Of a DNA stretch of 64,000 nucleotides, positions 21,764-34,064 are shown one piece after another; positions within the stretch are counted from its first letter, which is position 1, and every line of letters starts with the position of its first letter. Source of the DNA: Megaustenia siamemsis (Eukaryota; Mollusca; Gastropoda; Stylommatophora; Ariophantidae); contig JAVIAB010000139.1 of NCBI GenBank assembly GCA_032433765.1, positions 46,558,421-46,622,420 on the forward strand, written 5' to 3'. Made by a program: the position numbers and the translations under genes. Under the pieces are notes generated by a model. It was not told where the DNA came from. It worked only from the letters and a program-made list of their open reading frames with translations, and made no database searches.

Positions 21764-23155
21764 CTCAGAACATCAAACACTGAGAACACCATACACTCAG
21801 AACATCAAACACTGAGAACACCATACACTCAGAACATCAAACACTGAGAACACCATACACTCAGAACATCAAACACTGAGAACACCATACACTCAGAACA
21901 TCAAACACTGAGAACACCATACACTCAGAACACCATACACTCAGAACATCAAACACTGAGAACACCATACACTCAGAACATCAAACACTGAGAACACCAT
22001 ACACTCAGAACACCATACACTCAGAACATCATACACTCAAGACTTCATACACTCAGAACACCACACACTCAGAGCATCATACACTCAGAACATCAAAACA
22101 CTCAGAACATCGTACACTCAGAACACCATACACTCAGAACTCCATACACTCAGATCATCATACACTTAGAATATCATACACTCAGAACATCATTACACTC
22201 AGAACACCATACACTCAGAACACCATACACTCAGAACACCAAACACTCAGAACCCCAAACACTCAGAACACCATACACTGAGAACACCAAACACTCAGAA
22301 CATCGTACACTCAGAACACCGTACACTCAGAACACCAAACACTCAGAACACCATACACTCAGAACACCATACACTCAGAACACCAAACACTCAGAATATC
22401 GTACACTCAGAACATCGTACACTCAGAACACCATACACTCAGAACACCATACACTCAGAACATCATACACTCAGAACACCATACAATCAGAACATCATAC
22501 ACTCAGAACACCGTACACCCAGAACACCGTACACCCAGAACACCGTACACCCAGAACACCAAACACTCAGAACATCATACACTCAGGCCATCATACACTC
22601 AGACCATCATACACTCACTCAGAACATCACGCACTCAGAACATCACACACTCAGAACACCGTACACTCAGAACACCGTACACTCAGAACATCATACACTC
22701 AGAACATCATACACTCAAAACAGCATGCAGTCAGAACATCATATACTCAGAACATTATACACTCAGAACATCATACACTCAGAACATCATACAGTCAGAA
22801 CACCGTACACTCAGAACAGCATGCAGTCAGAACATCATACACTCAGAACATCACACACTCAGAACATCATACACTCAGAACACCGTTCACTCAGAACATC
22901 ATACACTCAGAACACCGTACACTCAGAACATCATACAGTCAGAACATCATACACTCAGAACATCATACACTCAAAACAGCATGCAGTCAGAACACTGTAC
23001 ACCCAGAACATCATACACCCAGAACACCATGCACTCAGAACACCGTACACTCAGAACATCATACACTCAAAACAGCATGCAGTCAGAACACTGTACACCC
23101 AGAACATCATGCACTTAGAACATCATACACTCAGAACACCATACACTCAGAAAAC
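21764..23155 (+). repeat. 16-bp satellite, about 85 units, with 32-bp higher-order start
   Basis: The basic unit is ACTCAGAACATCATAC with common variants (ACACC, CGTAC, AAAC). The first 250 bp alternate ACTGAG and ACTCAG units in a 32-bp higher-order repeat; the rest is irregular. Open frames across it are artefacts. There are no unique spacers, so it is not CRISPR-like. Confidence 0.95.
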
Positions 23156-23474
23156 CTTAGACGGCGTTCGGGAGAAAAAATGTATATAGTTACCATCAGT
23201 TCATGTGACGTATGGGAATTTAATGACCTTGGACACACTTATGAGTCATGTGATCACCAGATTACCTTACTTTTCCAGACAACATTTCTGGCACATAGTT
23301 TCAGAGCCACTATGAACCCGGAAGCCGTGTTGTCTGGGGGCGGGGGGGGGGGGGGGGATGTCGCTACATATAAAAACAAATGCACCAACATACAAAAGTT
23401 AGAGAGGAGAGCGGCTGCCCGAATCGATAACTCTTAACCAGAAGAATGCGGGTTCACATCATGGTAGTTCTCAA
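23156..23474. other. Unique DNA with G-run and possible tRNA-like head
   Basis: Has a G-rich run at 23337-23358. At 23409-23455 there is a possible degenerate tRNA-like head (B box-like GCGGGTTCACATC) running into poly-T. Too weak to call as a SINE. Confidence 0.35.
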
Positions 23475-23475
23475 G

Positions 23476-23506
<31 letters not shown>

Positions 23507-23668
23507 TTTTTAAATTGGGGGGTGAGATAAAAACTAAGACTCGAATACCTCGCAGCGGTTGTATTTGACAAACGGCCGCTATTCTCCGGTCCTGTAAGTC
23601 TTCCCTCCCCCCCTCCCTCTCGCAGACCCAAGTAATGGCAAAATGTCGTAAAGATAGTTTATTTTTGT
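23475..23668 (-). mobile_element. tRNA-derived SINE, family E
   Basis: The minus strand starts with AAACTATCTTTACGACA, then GCGGCCG..TGTC and a B box-like GGTATTCGAGTC, ending in an A/T-rich tail. The same order occurs at 34065-34490 and 60785-60945. Ends are approximate. Confidence 0.6.
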
Positions 23669-23934
23669 TTTGTTTTTATGTGACAGTAAGTCTATTGTGA
23701 GTCTGTCACTAACTAGTGGATTGATTTCTACTTTTCCTCTCACCACTAGTTTTGTTTGTTTCAAATTTTCTTCCCCGCTTTACAAACAAATATATCAGGA
23801 TCTTCTTCTTTTTAATTCCATAAACCTGGAGGGTCCCTGGAGTACCAATGACAGGTTTCTTATAGATAACAAATAAAATATCAAAGTCATTCAACGTGCA
23901 CCATTAAAGTGATGAGTGTGTGGTTTCTCTCTTG

Positions 23935-24444
23935 AAATTCCAAGTTGATTTGAAGCACAAATTAGGCGCACATTTTGTCAGCGTCAACAAGAACCATCCT
24001 ATTCCAGCTAAACAACATTCTATGCCAGCTAAACAACAAATGATAAATAGCATCTTCATACCAACTTTGTGCTATGAAAGTCAAACATGGACCCTTTCTA
24101 AATCACATTTAAGAAAGATCAATACATGTGAGATGCGATGCTTGAGAAAAGTAACAAACAACACAAGAAGAGATAGAATACCAAACGAAACCATAAGAAA
24201 AATGGTAGGAACAAAACCCTGCCAAGAATATATAGAACAACAACAACTTAAATGGTTTGGCCACCTGGTCAGAATGAATCCTCACCAATCACCATCAAGG
24301 GCGTTCTTCTCTAGAATGCATGGAAAAAGACTAAGAGGAAGACCCAGAAGAAGATGGATAGATGCAGTGACAGAGACATGTAACAACAAAGGAAAATCAC
24401 TAATTCAGACAATTCGAGCAGCAGAAGAACGACAAATGATATAA
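23935..24444 (+). mobile_element. LINE C-terminal fragment with open frame
   Basis: The 174-residue frame at 23920-24444 contains SIFIPTLCYESQTWTLSKSH, INTCEMRCLRKVTNNTRRD, QQLKWFGHLVRMNPHQSPSR and GKRLRGRPRRRWIDAV. This is the typical C-terminal tail of an endonuclease/reverse-transcriptase element, a different family from the others in the window. The catalytic RT domain is absent. The tail is A/G-rich (GAAAAGAAAAGAAG). Confidence 0.85.
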
Positions 24445-24611
24445 ACCACGACACCTTTCAGGTATCAGTGAAAGAGAAAAGAAAAGAAGAGAAGAACAAG
24501 AACCATCAGTATGTTCATTCTTTCTGTAACTTCTGAAAGTGATTACCCACTGACCTTCTTGGATTGCAGCGAGGTATATATTAGACCACTATTTTCTTCT
24601 TATTGTTCTTA

Positions 24612-24690
24612 TGTGTGTGTGTGTGTGTGCATGTGTGTGTGTGTGCGCGCGCGCGTGCGTGCGTGCGTGCGTTCGTGTGTGTGTGTGTTT
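24612..24690. repeat. (TG)n/(CGTG)n microsatellite
   Basis: TG and CG/TGCG runs followed by a T-run. Confidence 0.95.
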
Positions 24691-25914
24691 TTTTTAACAG
24701 AATGCCAAATCTTACTCAGAAGAGAACGATAATTTACTGTTCATGATAAAACTGGTGACTGCTGACGTCAATTTCTTCAATTGTCATTTCTCTTTTGAAC
24801 ATTTTAGTGCATATTTCGGAACCCATGTTTAAAAAAAAAATGACGGGCATCAAAAACAAAATAAATATCGTCAATGGCGAACTCATGTGTTTTGAAACAA
24901 CAAATGTATTATAAATATAGACCTCAGTTGACAGCTAACGAGGTTCATAATCTTGTATGAACCTAAATGCTGACGTCATCCAAGACGGGAATAATTGTCG
25001 GAACGGTTGTTTGAGACAGTATCACCAACCACAATGGTACAATATGCGCCACTCCGTGTTTCTCTCAAATATCTCTTCTTCTAAGCCTCCACCCGTGGGC
25101 GTGAATGTTTTGTATCGCTAGTTTACGACAAAGTAGCGATGTTTACATATTTCGGCTCGGCACATCCGTCTTCGGCTCAACAATTTTACCCGGGAAAGCG
25201 GCCATTTTTAGTCTACTCTTTTTTATTTTGAACTGTCTAGGATTCTTTAACTTGCGCGAGTACACGCGGGATCTCGTGTTTGTAGTCGTTATCCGAGAAG
25301 GCTAGATATCCGATCTTGCTACCCAGAAACCAAGGACGGGTAAAGCCACGAAGAAATCAGACTCGAAGTAAAAAAATTCGCTTCGCTTTGGGCAGGATTG
25401 GAATATGGGACCATCCTGTCCAGTAACCGACATCTTACCTTTAGACTGTTTAATGAAGAAAATGGTAATACTAAACTTGAGATGCTCAGTCGAAGGGAGG
25501 GTCGGCAGAAACGAGCAAGCCGACTTACATTAGTCTCGTGGTCTACAGGAGCTATTGCACCATTGGTAGAGCACTTTTCACACACTCCCGCCCCTGCGAA
25601 AGCTCGGAAACTGAACACTTCCACACGAGCTTTGTCCGCAGATTGCCCAGAATAAAGTGTGAGAATAATTGACTAGACATCTAAGTGCTCGCGTCAGTCA
25701 TTACGACGTTTAACCCACTACAGAGAAAAAAAAAAGGGGGGGGGGCGGGAGCAGGGTTCTTGTATTGTTGGAAGAGACTTCCTGCTCATTGCAGTCAGCC
25801 CGAGATGACCCAGCCAACATTTAAAACCCTCCTTCCCACCCTACCCCCACAATATAAAACGAAAATGTTTGACCCTACCGTGATTGCAATCCTCGTCACT
25901 TGAACATTCAACCA
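24691..25914. other. No gene seen; possible old dispersed repeat
   Basis: Segment 25235-25320 (GGATTCTTTAACTTGCGCGA, ACACGCGGGATCTCG, TTATCCGAGAAGGCTAG) resembles a dispersed repeat I recall from molluscan genomes, but there is no second copy here to confirm it. The frame at 25398-25655 has no recognisable domain. A-run and G-run at about 25727-25747. Confidence 0.35.
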
Positions 25915-26045
25915 GGCCAAATATTTGATACATGACAGAAACCCTCGGACGTTTTTACAAAAGGCCCGAATAAGATGTGCTGGACATCTTGTGCGCATGC
26001 TCGATGAACGGATCCAGAAATAACGACTGTATCGACCTGTAAACA
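25915..26045 (+). mobile_element. LINE relic (GHLVRM motif)
   Basis: A short stretch encodes ARIRCAGHLVRMLDERIQK at about 25965-26022, typical of the C-terminal tail of non-LTR reverse transcriptases. The surrounding sequence is too decayed to extend it. Confidence 0.5.
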
Positions 26046-26444
26046 AAAAAATGTTTGAGAGATTCACTTAAGATTTCACTAAGAAACTGCATCATTGACG
26101 TCACCAACCTCCTGGGAGAATACCGGACTACCAAACACCGATATGTAACATCACAACGGGTGCTCGTGAAACAGAGTCGTCGTGACACGAGAATTCACTC
26201 TGCCAGAAAGGACAGACATATATTCTGTACGCGTATACCACCAGTTTCATGTGGTTTCGTTTTATGCTTTAACATAAAACGAGTCTGGGCATTTTTTTTT
26301 TTTTTGTTGTTTGTTTGATTGTAGAACTACTGCACAACAGTAAGTATGGAGATGTCAAGAAATAGAATACATATTCTTTAATGGCGTTACGAAAACGGCC
26401 GCCCTCGCCAGATCCGCTCAAAGTTGGTCTTCAAAGTAAGACAA
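26046..26444. other. No gene seen
   Basis: Probably decayed LINE followed by unique sequence with a T-run at about 26290-26305. Nothing further supported. Confidence 0.4.
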
Positions 26445-26778
26445 GGATAACTAACAAGGAGAGGTATGTTCCACTAACTAACAAGGAGAGGTATGTTGCA
26501 CTAACTAACAAGGAGAGGTATGTTCACTAACTAACAATGAGAGGTATGTTCCACTAACTAACAAGGAGAGGTATGTTCCACTAACTAAGAAGGAGAGGTA
26601 TGTTCCACTAACTAAGAAGGAGAGGTATGTTCCACTAACTAAGAAGGAGAGGTATGTTCCACTAACTAAGAAGGAGAGGTATGTTCCACTAACTAACAAG
26701 GAGAGGTATGTTCCACTATCTAACAAGGAGAGGTATGTTCCACTAACTAACAAGGAGAGGTATGTTCCACTAGTTAAC
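26445..26778 (+). repeat. 27-bp minisatellite, about 12 units
   Basis: The unit combines GAGAGGTATGTTCCACTAAC with TAACAAG. A run of TAAGAAG variants sits in the middle, consistent with local duplication. Confidence 0.93.
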
Positions 26779-27639
26779 ACATCCAAATAAGAGTGTGGCA
26801 ACTCATTGCATTGTGGCGCCGGAAATAAAACAAATGAACGTCTACAAGTATTTCTTTACACGAAGAAGTCAGTAAATAATGAGGAAGACACAAATTAAAC
26901 TAGAAGAGGACAAAACAATGTAATCCCGAATAATCTTATAATTAAATTCAACGCTACAGTTACTAGATTTTTTGTTATAACTTTGTTATAACATTTGCTA
27001 CCATTCGCATATCGGTATGGTACATGATGATGAATCACTTAAATTATGTTTATTTCTCGACCTTTTTTTTTTAAATTAAATCCATGATCTAGCTTTTATT
27101 TTGCTAGTTTTCTTCACGCCTGGTTCTTCTGTTTGATGTAAGGATCTGATGTGTCTAAACCTTCCTTTCTATTAAATAGCATTCCCCCAGTTTCATTCAT
27201 CTTGCACGTTATTTTGTGCGTTTATGTTTGTTTAAGTGTGTGCGTGTTATTTCCCCTGATTTTTGTCACGTTTGCCGCAATTATTGGATAAAAAAGACGA
27301 GCGTGTAGGCAGCATTGATTGAAGCCTAGATCCTAAATACTGACATAGCCAACTGTAGAAAGTTTCGCTCTGTCTCTTGCCGTGCGCAGTAATACAGTCT
27401 GGTAACAAAAGGCCACCATGTCAGGACTTGTTTCTTGTTAAGATTGATGTGCTGCCTTCCCTGGTTCCTTCTCTCTTACTTTCTCCCAATGACTGATATA
27501 ATAGGTAGTCCTTTTTGTCATCCGCCAATAAAAGGAACCTAAATGGTTTGTAGATGCCTTGTGTTGCGTCTTTCGACCCAGCACATCCGACGTCATAATG
27601 GCGTTTTTGAGTACTGGGCTGCCTTCATCCTTCAACCTA
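26779..27639. other. No gene seen
   Basis: AT-rich unique sequence. Minus-strand frame 27438-27635 has no recognised domain. Confidence 0.4.
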
Positions 27640-27790
27640 AGTCACTTTTTAACACTGATTCTGACTGGCTTGTTTCTAGGGACACATCTAAGAGATACAT
27701 TAGGGTCTATATAGTTTTGGTTACCCGATCCTGACGCAAACAGTTAGCAATGAGTTGCTGACCACTTTCCGCCCTGATGCTAATATGCGT
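27640..27790 (+). repeat. Dispersed repeat G, copy 1
   Basis: A block with GGTCT..AGTT..GGTT...GAT.CTGAC then CAAACAGTTAGCAATGAG matches 33560-33725 (+) and 63470-63595 (-). Class unknown. Defined only by comparing the three copies by eye. Confidence 0.5.
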
Positions 27791-28035
27791 TTTACCCCAT
27801 TTGGCTACTTAAACCCTGAATTCTTCAGAGGCATATATCATATGTCAATGTTTTTATGTGTATCATAATAAAAGAAAACACCACCCGAACTTATGTTCTG
27901 ATCGCAAAACACAGAAACAACAAATAAAATGCTTTGTCCGTCTAGAAAGAATACCACATGATGCCTTACCGTACAATGCATATTTTAAAGTAGGAGAGGG
28001 GAGAAGAGCAAGAGGCAAGTACACAGTAAGATTGA
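27791..28035. other. No gene seen
   Basis: Unique-looking stretch between repeat G and the AAACCCGAC array. Nothing recognised. Confidence 0.4.
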
Positions 28036-28378
28036 CCAATAACTGAAAAGAAACCCAACAACAGAAATGAAACCCAACAACAGAAAAGAAACCCGAGAGG
28101 AGAAAAGAAACCCGACAGTAGAAAAGAAACCCGACAACAGAAAAGAAACCGACAGGAGAAAAGAAACCCGACAACAGAAAAGAAACCGACAGGAGAAAAG
28201 AAACCCGGCAACAGAAAAGAAACTCGGCAACAGAAAAGAAACCCGACAGTAGAAAAGAAAACCGACAACAGAAAAGAAACCCGACAGGAACCCGGCAACA
28301 GAAAAGAAATTCGACAACAGAAAAGAAACTCGACGACAGAAGAGAAACTCGACGACAGAAAAGAAACTCGACAACATA
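28036..28378 (+). repeat. 18-19-bp minisatellite, about 18 units
   Basis: The unit is AAACCCGACAACAGAAAAG with variants in the CAACAG part (AGGAG, AGTAG, GACAG). Purine-rich on the + strand. Minus-strand frames here are artefacts. Confidence 0.93.
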
Positions 28379-28844
28379 TTCAATTGGAAATGGTCGAAGT
28401 TGTCAAAAGTGCGAGAACTAGAACACTGTTTCTCTCTCAAGACACACGAATGGGACTATATTGAAGTGAAAAGGGGGGGGGGGAACAAAGAAGACGTGTG
28501 TACTGTTGTCTCAATGACTAATTGGTTAGTCTTCTACTTCGCTGATCAAATTGTATGGGTTCAGACCTGATCGGGTCATCGTAATGGTTCCCTAAACCGG
28601 CCGTGCGCAAATATTACTGTCTGCTGTTTGATGTGCGACGGGGAAAATTTGACGTCTGACTGTGTGTCTCTAGGTTCGGAATTGGAGTCATCAACGATGA
28701 CCTAAACATCATCAAGTGCTACGGCGATCATCATTTTTAAGAGGACGTGACTTACCGGTATATGGGGATAGGCGGCGGGAACAGTTGGAGGCTGTGCATG
28801 AAATGTGTTCCTAGTTGCAGTCCCTCATATTACAAGTCGCATGT
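28379..28844. other. Unique DNA with weak tRNA-like head
   Basis: At 28508-28575 there is TGACTAATTGGTTAGTCTTC and later GGGTTCAGACCTGATC, which could be a degenerate SINE head. No second copy was found. G-run at about 28473. Confidence 0.3.
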
Positions 28845-29168
28845 CTGTGTTAGTCACCTCTGGTGACTCGGGCAGATGGTGCTCGTAAACCTGGGAGGGC
28901 CGACCATCTGAGGGCAGAATCCCCCTACAGAAAAGATCATCTGCTGCCTTGCAGGAAGATTGAGGACAATCAAAGGCTAAAGAAAGCAAACCTGAACAAA
29001 ATGATGGCTGAAATCGGATGCACTGGGCCACTGGCGCAGAACACAGTGCAACGTTTTAACAGGTATTCAATCGGAGTGGATCTAACAGGCTTAAACAGAC
29101 AGCTGTCTTCGTGCGAGAGTCTGGAGTCCTACTTTGATTGAGTCCTGATCGCAGAGAGAGAGAGAGAC
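28845..29168 (+). mobile_element. Dispersed repeat F, copy 2
   Basis: Second copy of the element at 11289-11653, beginning at the same GTTAGTCACCTCTGGTGACT and ending in the same AG repeat, with about 40 bp less in the middle. The short frame (CTGPLAQNTVQRFN) is kept. No array is present at its 5' border. Confidence 0.8.
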
Positions 29169-29464
29169 CTGATCGGAATACTTTTTTTTTCCTGATCGAC
29201 CGAGCTTCGATTACCCTAGATTTTTTTTAAGAAAGTAAAACAGTATGGCACGCCGCTGATCCATAGACTTGTCTGCTGTGGTTTAGAAAAGAATGCAAGC
29301 TTTAATGCCAACAGCCCGACAATATTCTCCATACACCGCATCGGGTTCCCACTACACATTTTGTTTTGCTTATCTCGTGCAATTATCTCCGGTCATTGCA
29401 GCAATCGTTCAATCAGCAAAGTCAATCCAGCAGCCCCTACTGTATTTTACTCACGTATTTCTTC
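29169..29464. other. No gene seen
   Basis: Short unique stretch with T-runs. Nothing recognised. Confidence 0.4.
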
Positions 29465-29690
29465 TTACCTATTTTTCTTTATGGTGATCTTGGGGTTGTA
29501 CACCATTGCCTGCCTTCTTACCTATTTTCCTTTATGGTGATCTCAGGGTTGTACACCATTGCCTGCCTTCTTACCTATTCCCATTTATGGTGATCTCAGG
29601 GGTGTACACTATTGCATGACTTATTACCTATTTTTCTTTATGGTGATCTTGGGGTTGTACACCATTGCCTATATTCTTTTTCCTTCTCCA
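29465..29690 (+). repeat. 53-bp minisatellite, about 4 units
   Basis: Units contain TACCTATTTTTCTTTATGGT, GATCTTGGGGTTGTACACC and ATTGCCTGCCTTCT. Confidence 0.9.
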
Positions 29691-30439
29691 ATCTTGTATT
29701 TCAGACCCATTGATTCGTTTGACGAGATCCGCTTGTTGAAAGCATGGAGTTCCTCCAGATACATTGATTTCACCTCTAACAAACGATGAACAATGTTACT
29801 AAGAATGGCATAATTTGCACAATCAACTAACAGTGATTGAGAATCTATTTGTCTAAGCTGAGTGCAGTTAAATCGATTTTAAGCAGACATTGAGTGCTCA
29901 ATACTCAGTAAACCAATTTGAAATACTTGTCGTAGATTAATCGAGTTGAAATACGTAGATATCATCATTTACACTGCTGGAAAACTGCTGCAAATCGTTT
30001 TTCGCATTTCAGTTTTATTTTTCTTATGGAAACTAAAAACAACAGATCAATAGCTACAGAAACTAGAGGAAGGGTTGATGACTTTGCTTATAAATAATTC
30101 ACAAAGAATGGGAACATTAGGAGTGCTTGACGACATTAGGGGGGAGCAAGGACTTCGAGATCCTGAAGAGACTTAATTCTGATTGGGTTCATTTTGCCAT
30201 GAGAGCTTGTTATTTTATCGCATTGTTCCTTAAACATTTCTGGTGTGAAATGGTAAAATTAGGACTCTCAATAGACCTACATAAAAACATATATGTACGT
30301 GCATGCGTGCGTGTGTATGTGCGTGCGTGTGTGTGTGTGTGTTTTGAGAACCCTAATTTCACACACGCGCACACATACCTACATACGCACACGCAGGATC
30401 ATAAATCCTATATATATATATAAATTATAATTCTAATCT
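29691..30439. other. No gene seen; TG/CA microsatellites
   Basis: Unique DNA with TG at about 30295-30341 and CA at about 30360-30395, followed by a short TA run. Nothing coding recognised. Confidence 0.45.
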
Positions 30440-31793
30440 ACTGTACTAAAAACATTAACTTTCATTGCATTGCCTAAAAAGAATGGTGCAGTTGAATGCA
30501 GTGACTTTAGAACAATAAGCCTGATGAGCCATGTTACAAACATCTTGCTAAAAGTTATACAAGGAAGGATTCAGAATAAAATCAATACTGAATTAGATGA
30601 TCCGCAATTTGGGTTTAGGAAAAAATAGCGGGACAAAAGAAGCCATATTCTGCATGAGAACATTAATCGAAAGTACACAGAAGTAAACAAACCAATATAT
30701 GCCTGCTTCATAGACTACACCAAAGCTTTCGAGAGAATACACCATAACCAACTTATAGACTGCCTAAAAGATATATAAATCTAGACGACACAGACATACG
30801 ACTAATATGTAATCTATACTGGGAGCAAACAGCAATAAAAAAAATATAACAAAGAGAACTCTACACCCATCGATATAAAAAGAGGAGTAAGACAGGGATG
30901 CATCCTATCACCAAGCTTGTTCAATCTATACACTGAGCAAATCTTTAAAAACATCATAGAGATGCCAGGCCTACAAATTAATGGAAAGATAATCAATAAC
31001 CTAAGATGTGCTGATGATACTGTACTACTAGCAGAAAATCCTAAAGATCTACAACAATTACTTAATGAAATAAACATGATCAGCAAAAAATATGGACAAG
31101 ATATGAATATCAAAATGACTAAAACTATGATCATAAACAAAGGAAATACACAAAACCCACAAATGGATATCAAAATTTAAGGAATAGACCTGGAGACAGT
31201 TCGGAACTACAACTACCTTGGACATACTATAACCAGTGATGGGAAATGTACAACTGAAATAAACAAAAGAATAGGAATGGCAAAAAGTAATTGTAATGCC
31301 ATGAAGAACATACCAACATCAAAACAAATAACACAAGGGCTAAAACTAAGAATAGCAAAATGTTACATCTTCTCAATATTCCTATATGGTGCAGAAACAT
31401 GGACATCAGACAAGAAAACAGAACAGAGAATTGAAGCCTTTCAAATTTGGATATATAGAAGAATAGGTAGAATTGGATGGAAGGAAAAGAAAACAAACGA
31501 CGAAGTCTTAAAACAACTAAAAATGAAAAGAGAGCTACCAAACACAATTAGGCAAGACAAATGAAATTTTTTGGTCATGTTAAAAGACACAACAGTCTAA
31601 TAAAAGTAACATTAGAAGGGAAAATACAAGGTAAAAGAGGCAGAGGCAGACCAAGACTAACATGGACGAGTAACATCAAAAGATGGACAAATCAGCCTAT
31701 GACAACCTGCACCATCAAAGCAAGAGACAGAGCAGAATGGCGCACCATGGTAGCCAACCTTCGTTGCAGAGACGGCACTCGATGATGATGAAT
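30440..31793 (+). mobile_element. RTE-type LINE, most of RT domain, inactivated
   Basis: Motifs in order: FRTISLMSHVTNILLKVIQ (about 30505), [24 protein letters not shown] (motif A), KRGVRQGCILSPSLFNLY (motif B, about 30880), NNLRCADDTVLLAEN (catalytic box CADD instead of YADD, about 31000), YNYLGHTITSDG, then the C-terminal tail GKRGRGRPRLTW and a TGATGATG end. There are stops at about 30626, 30776 and 31178 and a frameshift near 31560. It is close to 18870-19460 and shares its C-terminal sequence. Confidence 0.9.
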
Positions 31794-31845
31794 CTACTGT
31801 GCATTGAACGAAGATGTGAGGAAATGGGCGCAGAAAAAGATACTT

Positions 31846-32030
31846 CTTTCTGCTTATTCTTCTCATTATTCTTCTCATTATTCTTCTCATTATTCTTCTC
31901 ATTATTCTTCTTCTTTTTCTTCTTCTTTCTCCTTCTTCTTCTTTCTCCTTCTTCTTCTTCTTCTTCTTCTTCTTCTTCTTCTTCTTCTTCTTCTTCTTCT
32001 CCTTATTCTTCTCCTTCTCCCTCTTCCTCC
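31846..32030. repeat. TTC/TTCTCATTA microsatellite
   Basis: Starts with four TTCTTCTCATTA-type units and turns into a long TTC run. Serine-rich or arginine-rich frames across it are artefacts. Confidence 0.95.
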
Positions 32031-32129
32031 CATAACTGGCTGTGACGTTGGAGAACTACTGACAAACGTCATCAGGCTTCTTTCGCGGTTCATTGCAGCA
32101 TGATATTTACCATGCCTCGTGATCGAGAT

Positions 32130-32400
32130 TGATGACGAAACAACTTCATTTTGAATGTCTTCACAACCTTCATCGATTCATCATGTATCCCTGATTGCTT
32201 CTTGTATCATTTTTCAAACCTTTTCATTCGTAGTGCGATCCAAGTCATGGATTCCCAAAACATTGCGGTAACATTTCACCTCCATAGCTTGTATTTGATC
32301 CTGTAGCTTCGCTGTTATGGTTCGATTCGCAAGCCTAATAAAAATAATGATATAACGAGGCTCGCATCCGTCTGATTTTAGAACCAAGAATGATGTTCTT
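32130..32400 (-). mobile_element. LINE fragment, C-terminal RT region
   Basis: Minus-strand translation gives LANRTITAKLQDQIQAMEVK then CYRNVLGIHDLDRTTNEKV and IQEAIRDT. This fits the region after the RT core (IQA.E..CYRKLLGI...D..TNEEV) in RTE-like elements. Short and truncated at both ends. Confidence 0.75.
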
Positions 32401-33559
32401 GTACAAATGTGAACAACTTTTCGATGATAAAGAAATAAAATAAAGAGGGTAAACTAATTCAATTGGAATTAGAGAAATAATTAATTAAAATAGAGGGGAG
32501 TGAAGAAATTAATGAAAATAGAGGATAACGGAGAAATTACAGCGGGAGCTCAGAAGGGTTTGTCAATAGAGTCCATGCGTGTGTGTGTGGGGGGGGGGGG
32601 GGGGGGCTAGATATTTTAATTACCGCTGGGTAATTCTCGAGCTATGGGAAATATTTGGATATGATGCTGGTATTGATTATCATTATTAGAACTAGTCTGG
32701 TTGGCAGAGCCTGATTTCGATGAATTTATGCCCTAGACTATTCTACCTGTTAGATTCCTGGCCCCCTACCAACTAGAGGAAGATTGGTAAGTGTTTTGAA
32801 CAAAATCTAGTAAGGCTGTGACGGGTGTTTAAAACTGTTCGTATTCAATTCCTCTTCAAAAAGACATACGATGTTAGTGATCAATGATTGGGTGGAGGAA
32901 TGTGAACGTTAATAATAACAATGTGAAAACAGTTTCAAGTGACCGGATATTGTCAACATTTCGTGAAATGAGAAGGAATGTTTTCGGAAAATGAATTGTA
33001 CATTTCTATTGAAGTCACGTGGTGACGAAGATTCAACCCGGAGTCTTGCAATAATGTAGCTGTCTTAAGGGACAACTTTTCTTTCTACTTATAGTTGACT
33101 GACTGCTTGCGTCAGCATCAGCGACTACAGCTCGTCCATACACTACTTTACCTCCTCTCTCTCTCTGGCTGCAGTACCAGACTAATGAGAAGAAAAATAT
33201 TTTAATCACATGTAAACTGACTGTTACAACTTTACGGATATCATCATTATTTTGTGCCTTTACCACATTTAAGGTTGGTTACATAGATTACCATTTTACT
33301 CTGTCAGTTACCCTGATGGTACATGCTGTCACGTATTCTCCAGCTCATCTATTGGTGTTGTCAGTGCATTTTAGGCTGTCTCTGCTTCGTTTATTTGTAT
33401 TTTTATTTACCACTATAAGAGAGATTAATAAACGTTTCAACCTACAAAGTCTTCATCGGTAGCCAAAGAATTAAACATCCGTAATTATACATGTACGTGT
33501 AATTTTATGTCTATTCTAATTTTAAAAGACTAACAAGTCTGGAGAAGGGTTGCTTTCCA
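32401..33559. other. No gene seen; G-run
   Basis: Contains a G-run at 32588-32606. The frame at 33033-33266 (-) has no recognised domain. Confidence 0.4.
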
Positions 33560-33725
33560 CTTCGATCTCTGCTTTCTTTGTCATTCTAGTTAGTCTATTT
33601 CCACATCTTCAGCAGACGGAGTAGGATCTTTATCAGTTCTGGTTCACTGATTCAGAATCAAACAGTCAGCTATGAGTCGTTGATCGCTGTCAGCCTTGGT
33701 GCTGACCGGAAGTTAAAATTACTCA
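33560..33725 (+). repeat. Dispersed repeat G, copy 2
   Basis: Shares TAGGATCT, AGTTCTGGTTC, CTGAT and AAACAGTCAGCTATGAGTCG with copies at 27640 and 63470 (reverse). Unclassified. Confidence 0.5.
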
Positions 33726-34064
33726 AATCACAGCTCCTCTTTTAAACATCATAAAATTATCTTGTTAAATACCATAATGGTTTGTGGGGGAAATAATATG
33801 TTAAAAATATGCTGTGAAAACATTGCAATAAAAGAATTTCATAAACATTTGTGTGAGAACACCAGACCCAAGGGCTGACCACGAAAAATGAGGCATTGAT
33901 GGGATAGTAGAAACACTAGGAAACATAATAGCAGGTGAGGTCAACAGAAGAGCAAAAGACCGTAAACTATGTCACTTCGACGCTGAAAGGCAAATGAGGA
34001 AGGAGGAATAATTAAAATATTTTGTAAAATAGATAGGAGACGAATCACGGTTGTGTCTTCAAAT
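33726..34064. other. No gene seen
   Basis: A purine-rich stretch at 33850-34010 reads IVETLGNIIAGEVNRRAKDR in one frame and might be a LINE tail. There is not enough to call it. Confidence 0.3.

Noticed and set aside
21764..23155. Possible CRISPR-like array
   Set aside because: Direct 16-bp repeats with no unique spacers, in a eukaryotic context. Ordinary satellite.
25398..25655. 85-residue + strand frame
   Set aside because: Does not resemble a known domain. The region looks like decayed repeat.
28505..28690. Possible further tRNA-derived SINE
   Set aside because: Only weak box similarity and no second copy in the window.
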